DNA from: Oscillospiraceae bacterium
Lineage (GTDB): Bacteria; Bacillota; Clostridia; Oscillospirales; Ruminococcaceae
Reading direction: 5' to 3'
Assembly: GCA_003512525.1 (NCBI GenBank)
Contig: DOQG01000031.1
Coordinates: 1 to 21,705 of the forward strand
Length of the DNA: 21,705 nt
Shown in pieces: positions 14,739-21,705 of this stretch (positions are counted from its first letter, which is position 1; every line of letters begins with the position of its first letter). The notes beneath the pieces are model-generated. The model made no database searches. It saw only the letters and a program-made list of their open reading frames with translations, and was not told where the DNA came from. Made by a program: the position numbers and the translations under genes.

Positions 14739-15173
14739 TTATACAACGCCCTTCTGGAGCATTATGTTTGCGTATACGGCTTTTTCGCCTGTTGCGATTA
14801 TCGCATAGGCGGTTTTAGCCTGTTCGTAAAATTCAAAACGTTCTATCTGTCCGATAGCATTGTTTCCTCTTTCGTCGTGCTTTGCGACTATTGCTTTGTA
14901 TTCGTCCCATATAGGAGTTTTTGCGGTGTCGCCCGGCATTACCTGCATAAGATTTACAGGCTTTTCAACGTAAGTATCAAGAGGGAACAGCGTCAGTATC
15001 GCGTCAAGCAGCTCGGGTACGCCGTGACCGTCCGCACGGATAACCTTGCAGTTTTTACCCATACTCTCGGCAGGGAAGTTGCCGTCTGCTATTATTATTC
15101 TGTCGCTGTGACCCATTTCACAAAGGGTCTTGAGCAGTTCGGGCGATAATATCGCAGGAATATTCTTAAGCAT
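14739..15173 (-). CDS. fucU: L-fucose mutarotase
   Basis: A 144-residue RbsD/FucU-family protein. The N-terminal segment LSPELLKTLCEMGHSDRIIIADGNFP carries the conserved His22 and Asp30 of the family. The C-terminus has FEFYEQAKTAYAIIATGE. It interconverts alpha and beta anomers of L-fucose, supplying the form used by the isomerase. The start codon overlaps the stop of the kinase gene by one base (TAATG), and its ribosome binding site AAGGTG lies inside the kinase gene, indicating coupling. Confidence 0.93.
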   Translation of the reverse strand: MLKNIPAILSPELLKTLCEMGHSDRIIIADGNFPAESMGKNCKVIRADGHGVPELLDAILTLFPLDTYVEKPVNLMQVMPGDTAKTPIWDEYKAIVAKHDERGNNAIGQIERFEFYEQAKTAYAIIATGEKAVYANIMLQKGVV

Positions 15174-16636
15174 TATTTCACCTTCTCAAGATAGATTTTA
15201 TAGTATTTGTTCCATTCCGAAGCGTTTTCCGGAGTGAATGTATACAGCTTTTCGGAAGCGGCTATAATCTTTCTTGCCGTTTCTATATCTGCTATCTCCC
15301 CGTCAGCTATAAGCTGAATTGCTATATTGCCGTAAGAGGTAGCCTCGACAGGTCCGCTTGAAACCTCTATACCGAGTGCGTCTGCGGTAAGCTCCGACAG
15401 GAATTTATCCTTTGTGCCGCCGCCGACCATATAGAGCTTTGAAAACTTCTTATCAGTGCAGTCCTCAAGCTCGTTTACGGCTGTGCGGTACTTCATCGCA
15501 AGACTCTCATAGATACAGCGCATGACCTCGCCGTCACTTGCGGGAACATACTGTCCTGTTTTTTTGCAGTATTCCTTTATTCTTTCGGGAATGTTACCCG
15601 CAGGGGTAAATTCGGGAGCGTCAACATCTATAAAGCACCTGAACGGTTCGGCTTTTCTCGCCATATCCTCTAGCTCGGCGAAGCTGTACTGCCTGCCCTC
15701 TCTTATCCATTGACGGCGACTCTCCTGAATGAGCCACAGACCGATGATATTTTTAAGGAAAGAAGTTTTTGCACCGTAGCCTGTTTCGTTAGAAACGTTG
15801 AGCTTTGCGGATTTTTCGTTTATTATGGAAGCATCAAGCTCTGTGCCGAGAAGCGACCATGTTCCGCACGACAGGAAAGCAAAGTCCTTTTCGCTTGCGG
15901 GTACTGCGACCATCGCACTTTGCGTATCGTGACCGCAGGCGGCGATTATCTTTGCGGGCTTTATATCAAGCTCCTTGCAGATATCATCGGACAGTGTGCC
16001 GACTACCGTTCCTCCGGTTACGATTTTCGGCAGAAGCGAATGCTTTATCTTAAGACGTTCACAGCATTCTTCCGACCACGTTTTCGTATTTGCGTCAAAA
16101 AGCTGTGTGGTTGACGCTATCGACATTTCCGCAACGGGCTTTGCGCCGAGATAATAAGCAAAAAGATCGGGCATCATAAGCATCTTGTCGGCTCTGTCGA
16201 GAAGCTCCGCACGATCCCTTATTATGCTCAGAAGCTGGAACGCCGTGTTTATTTCCATTATCTGAATGCCTGTCTTTTCGTACAGCCTGTTATGGTCTAT
16301 AAAACGCTTGCTGTAGTCCGAAGTGCCTGATGTTCTGCTGTCACGGTAATGCACCGGGTTTTCAAGCAGTCTGCCGGATTTGTCGATCAGACCGAAGTCA
16401 ACGCCCCATGTATCAATCGCGATGCTGTCTATCTCGCCGTATTCCTTTGATTTTATAAGTGCCTGCTTTATCTCATGGAACAGACGGAGAAAATCCCAGT
16501 ACATTGTTTTCCCGAGTATTACAGGGTCGTTTGAAAAGCGGTGTATCTCTGTGAGTTTAATTACAGTGCCGTCAAAAGAGCCGATAACGGCTCTTCCGCT
16601 TGACGCACCAAAGTCAATGGCAAGTACGTTTTTCAT
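15173..16636 (-). CDS. RhaB-type sugar kinase, probable L-fuculokinase
   Basis: A 487-residue FGGY-family kinase. The N-terminal phosphate loop DFGASSGR (8-15), SIAIDTWGVDFGLID, the catalytic base Asp237 in GHDTQSA, and CGTWSLLG then LKNIIGLWLIQE follow rhamnulokinase (RhaB) and not E. coli FucK. Its place between fucI and fucU argues that it phosphorylates L-fuculose at O1. Rhamnulokinase activity, or both, remains possible, since no rhamnose isomerase or rhamnulose aldolase is in the window. It is 9 bp downstream of fucI. Confidence 0.88.
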   Translation of the reverse strand: MKNVLAIDFGASSGRAVIGSFDGTVIKLTEIHRFSNDPVILGKTMYWDFLRLFHEIKQALIKSKEYGEIDSIAIDTWGVDFGLIDKSGRLLENPVHYRDSRTSGTSDYSKRFIDHNRLYEKTGIQIMEINTAFQLLSIIRDRAELLDRADKMLMMPDLFAYYLGAKPVAEMSIASTTQLFDANTKTWSEECCERLKIKHSLLPKIVTGGTVVGTLSDDICKELDIKPAKIIAACGHDTQSAMVAVPASEKDFAFLSCGTWSLLGTELDASIINEKSAKLNVSNETGYGAKTSFLKNIIGLWLIQESRRQWIREGRQYSFAELEDMARKAEPFRCFIDVDAPEFTPAGNIPERIKEYCKKTGQYVPASDGEVMRCIYESLAMKYRTAVNELEDCTDKKFSKLYMVGGGTKDKFLSELTADALGIEVSSGPVEATSYGNIAIQLIADGEIADIETARKIIAASEKLYTFTPENASEWNKYYKIYLEKVK

Positions 16637-16645
16637 ACTGCCGCC

Positions 16646-18448
16646 TTATCTTATGTTGCGGTACATAGGACCGTAAGCGTTGCAAGCTCTGAAGTCCTGA
16701 CCTTCCTTATCCATACCGAATGCATTCCAAGCGGCAGGACGGAATATATCCTTTTCGGGTACGTTGTGCATAGCAACGGGTATTCTCAGCATAGAGCAGA
16801 GCGTGATAAGGTCTGCGCCTATGTGACCGTAGCTTATAGCACCGTGGTTTGCGCCCCAGTTGTTCATTACATCGTAGGCTGTCTTGAATGCGCCCTCACC
16901 TGTTGTTCTCGGAGCGAACCATGTGCAGGGCCATGTGTAGTCTGTGCGCTTCCACAGCTTGTCGGTAACCTCATCGGGAAGATGAACCGTCCAGCCCTCT
17001 GCGATCTGTAATACAGGACCAAGACCCTTTACGAGGTTAAGTCTTATCATTGTGCAGGGCATTTCAGCTTCTGTTACAAATCTTGATGAATATCCGCCGC
17101 CTCTGAAATAGCCGAGATCGGCATAGTTCCATGTAGTAGCGTCAAGAATATTGTCAATATCCTTGTCCGTAACATCATACCACGGCTTCATAACGCCGTT
17201 GCCGTTTTCATCTGTAGCCTTACCGCAGGCATCAAGGCAGGCAGCACCTGAGTTTATAAGGTGGATAAATCCGCCGCTCTGCTTTGCAACGCCCTCAAGC
17301 TCATAGCCTGTAGCTTTCTTTACGGCTTCGGGGCTCCAATATGTACGCACATCGGCGAATATCTGAGCACGGTTTGTAAGAAGCTTCATAAACAGCATTC
17401 CAAGACCGTTGAGTACATCGTTTTCGGTAGCGAGAACATACGGCTCTCTTGCACCGTTCCAGTCAAACGATGTGTTCAGCATAGCCTCGGGGAAGTCGCA
17501 GTTGGGGTAGAAGTCTGTCCACTGACGCTGACCCTGGAAGCCTGCGGCGATAGCGTTATGACCTACAGCCTCTTCCTCACAGCCTGCGGGGAGATTTTTG
17601 TTTCCGTTCATAAGATCCTTTATAATGCACATCATCTTAACGACAAATTCCCAGTCCTGTTCCTTCTGCTCGTCTGTGCGGCGGAACTGCTCGGGGTTCT
17701 TGTCAAAGCCTTCCTTGCACTTTTCACGGGTCCATTTAAGTGCCTTCTGATATTCGGCTTCATCATAAATGCCCTGCGTCATTCGGCGGATTATTTCTAC
17801 CTCATCGACAGATTCAACACGCATGCCGAGATATTCTTCAATAAATGCGGGGTCGATGATAGAGCCGCCGATACCCATTGTGATAGAGCCTATCTGTAAG
17901 TATGACTTGCCTCTCATTGTAGCGCAGGCAACAGCTGCTCTGCCGAAACGCAGGAGCTTTTCCTTTACGTCCTCAGGGATAGATGTGTCGTCTGCCTCGC
18001 ATACATCGTGACCGTAGATGCCGAATGCGGGAAGGCCCTTCTGTGCGTGTGTCGCAAGTACAGACGCAAGATAAACAGCGCCGGGACGCTCTGTGCCGTT
18101 GAAGCCCCATACGCCCTTTATCGTCATAGGATCCATATCCATTGTTTCTGCGCCGTAGCACCAGCAGGGAGTAACGGTGAGTGTAATGTCAACACCGCAC
18201 TTCTTGAACTTATCCGCACAGGCTGCCGCCTCGGCAACTCTGCCTATAGTAGTGTCGGCGATAACGACCTTTACGGGTTCGCCGTTTGAATATCTGATAT
18301 TTTCCTCGAACAGTTTTGCGGCTGACTTTGCCATGTTCATTGTCTGCTCTTCAAGGGATTCTCTTACCTTGAGAACACCTCTTCTGCCGTCGATCGTGGG
18401 ACGTATGCCTATTACGGGATAATCGCCTATAAGTCTGTTTTCACTCAT
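16646..18448 (-). CDS. fucI: L-fucose isomerase
   Basis: A 600-residue FucI, colinear with the E. coli enzyme from IGIRPTIDGRRG and VRESLEEQTMNMAK onward. Active-site residues are found in their usual motifs: Glu in ATENDVLNG, Asp in FADVRTYW and His in WGANHGA, which bind the catalytic Mn2+. It converts L-fucose to L-fuculose. I chose the ATG at 18448, with AAAGGAA ten bases upstream; a reading frame extending 17 codons further has no ribosome binding site and crosses the leader hairpin. It is the first gene of the fuc unit and divergent from murT. Confidence 0.96.
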   Translation of the reverse strand: MSENRLIGDYPVIGIRPTIDGRRGVLKVRESLEEQTMNMAKSAAKLFEENIRYSNGEPVKVVIADTTIGRVAEAAACADKFKKCGVDITLTVTPCWCYGAETMDMDPMTIKGVWGFNGTERPGAVYLASVLATHAQKGLPAFGIYGHDVCEADDTSIPEDVKEKLLRFGRAAVACATMRGKSYLQIGSITMGIGGSIIDPAFIEEYLGMRVESVDEVEIIRRMTQGIYDEAEYQKALKWTREKCKEGFDKNPEQFRRTDEQKEQDWEFVVKMMCIIKDLMNGNKNLPAGCEEEAVGHNAIAAGFQGQRQWTDFYPNCDFPEAMLNTSFDWNGAREPYVLATENDVLNGLGMLFMKLLTNRAQIFADVRTYWSPEAVKKATGYELEGVAKQSGGFIHLINSGAACLDACGKATDENGNGVMKPWYDVTDKDIDNILDATTWNYADLGYFRGGGYSSRFVTEAEMPCTMIRLNLVKGLGPVLQIAEGWTVHLPDEVTDKLWKRTDYTWPCTWFAPRTTGEGAFKTAYDVMNNWGANHGAISYGHIGADLITLCSMLRIPVAMHNVPEKDIFRPAAWNAFGMDKEGQDFRACNAYGPMYRNIR

Positions 18449-18475
18449 GATAAAATATTTCCTTTCTGTAAAATA

Positions 18476-18500
18476 CAAAACGTTTTTGGTGCTTTGCACC
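18476..18500. promoter_or_regulatory. Palindrome and hairpin in the fucI leader (candidate operator)
   Basis: A perfect 10-bp palindrome AAAACGTTTT (18477-18486), flanked to give CAAAACGTTTTTG, has the central CG of LacI/CcpA-type operators, though it departs from the cre consensus at its ends. It is directly followed by a hairpin GGTGC-TTT-GCACC (18488-18500). Both lie in the expected 5' leader of fucI. Confidence 0.4.
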
Positions 18501-18554
18501 GTTGCCTTTATTTTAGCACTTCTGTTGTCTTTTCGTCTTGTTTTATTCTCAGAA

Positions 18555-18560
18555 ATTATA
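18555..18560 (-). promoter_or_regulatory. Possible fucI promoter -10 box
   Basis: A perfect TATAAT on the minus strand, but the hexamer 17 bp upstream (TATCAA) is a poor -35. Transcription from here would give a leader of roughly 100 nt. The weak -35 would fit an activator-dependent promoter. Confidence 0.35.
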
Positions 18561-18609
18561 TGACGATATTAACATTTTTGATAGGCAGACTAAAATTTTG
18601 TAAAATCGC

Positions 18610-18638
18610 TTTAAAAGAGCTCACTTTTGTGATATAAT
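18610..18638 (+). promoter_or_regulatory. Sigma-A promoter for murT-gatD
   Basis: TTTAAA (18610-18615), 17-bp spacer, TATAAT (18633-18638). Transcription should begin near 18645, which leaves the in-frame ATG at 18646 essentially leaderless. This favours the downstream ATG at 18685 with its AAGGAG ribosome binding site. Confidence 0.7.
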
Positions 18639-18684
18639 TTAAATTATGAATCTTAGAATCGGTTTCTTTAAGGAGATAGAAAGT

Positions 18685-20028
18685 ATGAGAATGTTCTTAG
18701 CGATACTTGCTTGCAAAGTGTCGAAATGTTTACTTAAACTTATCGGCAGAGGCAGCAGTCTGCCGGGTGATATAGCGCTTAAAATCTGCCCCGATGTACT
18801 GTCAAGGGTGAAAATGCCTCAGCAGGTCATTGCGGTTACGGGAAGCAACGGCAAGACATCGACCGTTGAGATGATCGCACAGGTAATGCGTAAATCGGGA
18901 AAAAAGGTTATTTGGAATAAAGAGGGCTCAAATCAGATAGCGGGTGTTACAGCGATAATATTATCCAACTGCACATTCGGCGGTAAGGTAAAGGGCGATG
19001 TTCTTCTGCTTGAGTCGGACGAGAGATACGCTAAATATTCGTTCAAATTCTTTGCTCCTACGCACTATATAATTACAAATCTTTACCGTGACCAGCTTAC
19101 AAGAAACGGTCACCCCGAATGGGTCTATGAATCGGTTAAGGACAGTATCAGACCCGAATCACAGCTTATCCTCAATGCCGATGATCCGCTTGTTTCGAGA
19201 TACGGCAAGGACAGGGATAATGTGATATGGTTCGGTATGGATAAGCAGGATTTCAGCACAGACCACGCTACAGGCGTATATAATGACGGTGCGTTCTGCC
19301 CCGAATGTAAGCACAGAATGAGCTATGACTACTATCACTATGCACATATCGGAAGCTATCACTGCGACAACTGCGGACACAGAAAGCGCGATACGCAGTA
19401 CACCGTAACGAATGTCGATTATGACAGCGGTATTGTTACGATAAACGGCAAATATAAGATAAAGCTACTGTTCAAGAGCGTTTACAACGTTTATAACATT
19501 CTTGCCTGCTTTGCGGCTTGCTCTATTGTCGGGATTGACGGCGAGGTCATAGCAGACGAACTGTCACATTATTTCCTTAAGAGCGGACGTATTTTGCAGT
19601 TCAAACTTGGTATGAACAACGGTACATTCCTTATTGCAAAGCACGAAAATTCTGTGGCAAGCGACCGCGTGTATGATTATATCATAAGAAAAAATCAACC
19701 CTGCTCGGTGATCATAATAATAGATTCGGTAAGCCGTCGTTATTCGACAGGAGAAACAAGCTGGCTGTGGGATATTGACTACGGTGTGCTTAAAGCCGAC
19801 TGCATACAGCATCTTTATCTGCTCGGCAGACACGCAAAGGATCTTGAAACAAGGCTTTCGTATACGGATATTGATATAGCTAAGGTGACTGTGAACGAGG
19901 ATATTCCTGAGGCACTTGATGAAATTGCGGCTAAACCGCTCGGCAAACTGTATACCGTCACCTGCTTTTCGGATAAGGAGAAGTTCTTGTCAAAGGTAGA
20001 GCTTACGCAGGCAGAGGAGGACGTATGA
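18685..20028 (+). CDS. murT: MurT-like subunit (Mur ligase family, lipid II isoglutaminyl synthase-type), divergent
   Basis: A 447-residue Mur-ligase-type protein, near the usual MurT length. The ATP loop GSNGKTS is at 53-58 and the Mg-binding ESDE follows. A MurT-type zinc ribbon has Cys205, Cys208, Cys227 and Cys230 (CPEC...CDNC). The C-terminal DUF1727 region has ETSWLWDIDY. With GatD, MurT amidates D-Glu of lipid II to D-isoglutamine. Two family landmarks are altered: the LAKNPAG motif reads IAKHENSVAS, and the Asp that completes the GatD triad in Staphylococcus aureus (Asp349, RDTSW) is Glu357 here. The start at 18685 has AAGGAG nine bases upstream. It overlaps gatD by ATGA. Confidence 0.82.
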   Translation: MRMFLAILACKVSKCLLKLIGRGSSLPGDIALKICPDVLSRVKMPQQVIAVTGSNGKTSTVEMIAQVMRKSGKKVIWNKEGSNQIAGVTAIILSNCTFGGKVKGDVLLLESDERYAKYSFKFFAPTHYIITNLYRDQLTRNGHPEWVYESVKDSIRPESQLILNADDPLVSRYGKDRDNVIWFGMDKQDFSTDHATGVYNDGAFCPECKHRMSYDYYHYAHIGSYHCDNCGHRKRDTQYTVTNVDYDSGIVTINGKYKIKLLFKSVYNVYNILACFAACSIVGIDGEVIADELSHYFLKSGRILQFKLGMNNGTFLIAKHENSVASDRVYDYIIRKNQPCSVIIIIDSVSRRYSTGETSWLWDIDYGVLKADCIQHLYLLGRHAKDLETRLSYTDIDIAKVTVNEDIPEALDEIAAKPLGKLYTVTCFSDKEKFLSKVELTQAEEDV

Positions 20029-20654
20029 GGATAATTCATTTATTTGCGGATCTGTGCAATCTTTACGGCGATTACGGCAATGTATGCGGTTTGAAAAGAG
20101 CACTTGAAAATAAAGGGCAGAATGTTGAAGTTGAATATCAGTCGATAGATGATGAGATAGATGTTTCGGGTGCGGATCTTGTGTTTATCGGTTCTGCGAC
20201 CGAAAGAAATCAGAAGGTAGCACTGGAATATCTGCAAGGCTATAAGGATAACATCAAAGCGGCACTTGATAACGGTACGGTCATTCTTGCAACAGGCAAT
20301 TCATTTGAGATGTTCGGACAGAGCGTTACCGACTGTGACGGTGTAAAGCACGAAGGACTTTCGTTCTTTCCTTACGAAACGCTTGAAGGGAAAGATAGAA
20401 TTGTCACAGACAGCCTTTGCGACACATCGCTGTGCGGCGGAGATATAATAGGCTTTGTGAATAAGGCGAGCCTTACAACCGGAGCCACCTCACCGCTGTT
20501 TGATGTAAAGCAGGGAAGCGGCAACGGCAAGGACGACAGCAAAGAGGGCGTGCATTACGGCAATTTCTACGGCACTCATCTTATCGGTCCTGTGCTGATA
20601 AGAAACCCTCAGCTGTGCGAATACTTTGCGGATATGCTTATAAAGAAACAATAA
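20025..20654 (+). CDS. gatD: GatD-like glutamine amidotransferase subunit lacking catalytic residues
   Basis: A 209-residue class I amidotransferase-fold protein. Its beginning (HLFADLCNLYGDYGN) and end (GPVLIRNPQLCEYF) are clearly those of GatD. The functional motifs are lost. IGGGQDREQ of the family reads IGSATERNQ (55-63). LAICGGYQLLG reads LATGNSFEMFG, so Gly91 replaces the nucleophilic Cys. GTYLHGP reads GTHLIGP, so Ile187 replaces the expected His. The reading frame is intact and well spaced, with GAGGAGG before the ATG and an ATGA overlap with murT, so this is not a decaying pseudogene. It probably cannot release ammonia from glutamine and may be structural or bind another ligand. Confidence 0.8.
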   Translation: MRIIHLFADLCNLYGDYGNVCGLKRALENKGQNVEVEYQSIDDEIDVSGADLVFIGSATERNQKVALEYLQGYKDNIKAALDNGTVILATGNSFEMFGQSVTDCDGVKHEGLSFFPYETLEGKDRIVTDSLCDTSLCGGDIIGFVNKASLTTGATSPLFDVKQGSGNGKDDSKEGVHYGNFYGTHLIGPVLIRNPQLCEYFADMLIKKQ

Positions 20655-20681
20655 GCTGAGATATGCTTTTACAGCCGGGCA

Positions 20682-20792
20682 ATGTGCGTATTAAGTGAAA
20701 AAAGGTTCATTGATATCGCAATTAAGCACGGAATGTCGTATAATGTGAATTATATGGCAGTAATATGCGAAAGAATGGTGGAGTCACCTTGA
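20682..20792 (+). CDS. Possible 36-codon upstream ORF overlapping the LytTR gene start
   Basis: A short frame from ATG 20682 to TGA 20792, beginning MCVLSEKRFIDIAIKHGMSY and ending VICERMVESP, has normal-looking composition. Its stop overlaps the TTG start of the regulator by two bases, and the regulator's Shine-Dalgarno lies within it, the arrangement expected for translational coupling. It has no convincing ribosome binding site of its own, and it is in frame with the gatD stop codon. It could be a leader peptide or chance. Confidence 0.25.
   Translation: MCVLSEKRFIDIAIKHGMSYNVNYMAVICERMVESP
20739..20744 (+). promoter_or_regulatory. Possible -10 box for the LytTR-type regulator
   Basis: A perfect TATAAT, but the hexamer 17 bp upstream (TCGCAA) is a weak -35. 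No terminator separates gatD from this point, so read-through from murT-gatD is also possible. Confidence 0.35.
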
Positions 20793-21595
20793 CTAATTTT
20801 AATAAATCTGAGTATATCACAATAATAAGCAAGCGGCAGAAAGTAGTGATTTCCGTCAGCTCTATACTGTACATAGTAATGGAAGGCAAAACAGCCGAGA
20901 TACACCTGTCTGACGGAAAGATATATAAAACAAGAATGACCTTTGCCGCTCTTGAAGAGATGCTGGGTGATGGCTTTATCAAGGCACACAGAGGATGCAT
21001 CGTATCGGCTATGGCTATTCACGAAATATCCGATATGATAGACCTTGTAAACGGCGAAAAGCTCGAATATGCACGCCGCAGGAAGAATACCATAATCGAA
21101 AGCCTGCAGACAAGCAGAAAGAGGATAATAAAAGGCTTCGATCATAACGGTGTGCCGGATACCGAAGAGCAGTATCACGATTATTACCGCTCCTTTGATG
21201 CTATGCCGTTTGCGTTTACCGATATTGAGATGGTATTCAACGAAGAGTGTAAAGCGGTAGATTGGATATTCCGCTATGCAAACGAAGCTCTTGCAAGGCT
21301 GGAAAAGCTCCCGCTCGAAAAGCTGGTCGGACAATCATTCGGTACGCTGTTCAGCAATATGGACGCTAAGTGGCTGAGAGGATATGAACGTACCACGCTT
21401 TACGGCGAAACGCTTGAGCTTATGGACTACAGCCCCGAGATAGATACGTATCTTAAGGTAATATGCTTTCCGACCTTCAAAGGGCACTGCGGATGTATCC
21501 TGTTTGATGTTGATAAGATATGGTTTGTACAGCACAGCGAGGATTCTGTAAAGACATTGGCGAGATATTACGCAAAGCTGCCGAATAACAAGTAA
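20789..21595 (+). CDS. LytTR-domain one-component regulator with a C-terminal PAS-like domain
   Basis: A 268-residue protein. Residues about 8-105 form a LytTR DNA-binding domain (ISVSSILYIVMEGKTAEIHLSDGKIYKTRMTFAALEEMLGDGFIKAHRGCIV in pattern, ending in the Arg-rich ARRRK segment). A short linker leads to a PAS-like domain (about 130-240: DWIFRYANEALARLEKLPLEKLVGQSF, then a beta sheet). The usual N-terminal receiver is absent, so it resembles a ligand-sensing one-component factor with the DNA-binding part first. I chose the TTG at 20789, which has GGTGGAG five bases upstream; the ATG eight codons earlier lacks a ribosome binding site. Target genes and signal are unknown. Confidence 0.75.
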   Translation: MTNFNKSEYITIISKRQKVVISVSSILYIVMEGKTAEIHLSDGKIYKTRMTFAALEEMLGDGFIKAHRGCIVSAMAIHEISDMIDLVNGEKLEYARRRKNTIIESLQTSRKRIIKGFDHNGVPDTEEQYHDYYRSFDAMPFAFTDIEMVFNEECKAVDWIFRYANEALARLEKLPLEKLVGQSFGTLFSNMDAKWLRGYERTTLYGETLELMDYSPEIDTYLKVICFPTFKGHCGCILFDVDKIWFVQHSEDSVKTLARYYAKLPNNK

Positions 21596-21608
21596 ATAAC
21601 AGAATCTG

Positions 21609-21641
21609 TGCCGCCCTGTCGGGCGGCATTTCTGACTTTTT
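21609..21641 (+). terminator. Terminator of the LytTR-PAS gene
   Basis: An 8-bp GC-rich stem TGCCGCCC/GGGCGGCA with TGTC loop, followed by TTTCTGACTTTTT, 13 bp after the stop codon. Confidence 0.85.
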
Positions 21642-21652
21642 CTACAAAATAA

Positions 21653-21676
21653 GACCCCGCTCAAAAGAGCGGGGTC
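21653..21676 (-). terminator. Terminator of a convergent gene beyond the right edge
   Basis: A 10-bp stem GACCCCGCTC/GAGCGGGGTC with AAAA loop. On the minus strand it runs into TTATTTTG, whereas the plus-strand side has no T-tract. It should therefore serve a leftward gene lying to the right of the window. Confidence 0.7.
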
Positions 21677-21705
21677 ACAGACTGTCGAAAAACCTACATA
21701 ATTTT

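Noticed and set aside
18449..18499. 17-codon extension of FucI
   Set aside because: It lies over the leader hairpin and palindrome, has no ribosome binding site, and FucI proteins begin near the chosen Met.
18646..18684. Leaderless start of MurT at ATG 18646
   Set aside because: It is only 7 bp beyond the -10 box, whereas ATG 18685 has a strong AAGGAG at normal spacing.
20025..20654. gatD as a decaying pseudogene
   Set aside because: The frame is intact, full length, with a strong ribosome binding site and a coupled start, and hydrophobic core motifs are kept; substitutions are confined to functional loops.

Overview
The window looks like a chromosomal segment of a Gram-positive, anaerobic, gut-type Clostridium relative, most likely Oscillospiraceae/Ruminococcaceae. 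This is inferred from the low-to-mid GC content, clear sigma-A promoters (TTGACA-like, 17 bp, TATAAT-like), AGGAGG ribosome binding sites, a YlmC/YmxH-type sporulation-associated protein, a MurT/GatD pair (Gram-positive peptidoglycan amidation) and a ClpB chaperone. The exact genus cannot be fixed from the sequence alone. Most of the window is ordinary housekeeping and sugar or amino-acid metabolism. No CRISPR array, insertion sequence or phage gene is visible.

Layout. 1-190: a 3' tRNA fragment (T-arm, acceptor strand, CCA) with a terminator but no recognisable 5' half, possibly an attachment-site remnant. 227-6029, minus strand: a branched-chain amino-acid (or related) ABC importer. The binding protein livJ is transcribed first and ends in a strong terminator. 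livHMGF then follows from its own promoter, trailed by a cytidylate-kinase-like gene and a small membrane protein. 6030-6390: a divergent regulatory region with a nested dyad. 6391-9031, plus strand: a short DtxR/MntR-type metalloregulator, ylmC, and rpsB-tsf with its promoter and leader. 9154-12484, minus strand: clpB preceded by a ribbon-helix-helix protein gene that carries the only clear promoter. 12728-18448, minus strand: a complete L-fucose catabolic set, fucI-kinase-fucU-fucA followed by fucO, with no transporter or regulator in view. 18685-20654, plus strand: murT-gatD with overlapping ATGA. 20789-21595, plus strand: a LytTR-PAS-like one-component regulator. The right edge carries a terminator for an unseen convergent gene.

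How the genes work together. The fuc genes convert L-fucose through L-fuculose and L-fuculose-1-phosphate to dihydroxyacetone phosphate and L-lactaldehyde, which FucO reduces to 1,2-propanediol. The liv genes make one ABC importer. rpsB and tsf serve translation.

The most unusual observation is the murT-gatD pair. The GatD-like subunit lacks the glutaminase Cys (Gly91 in its place) and the His (Ile187), and has lost the oxyanion-type GGG motif. The MurT-like subunit has Glu where the trans-acting Asp is expected and lacks the NPAG motif. This reads as a co-degenerated or repurposed amidotransferase pair and not as a standard lipid II amidase.
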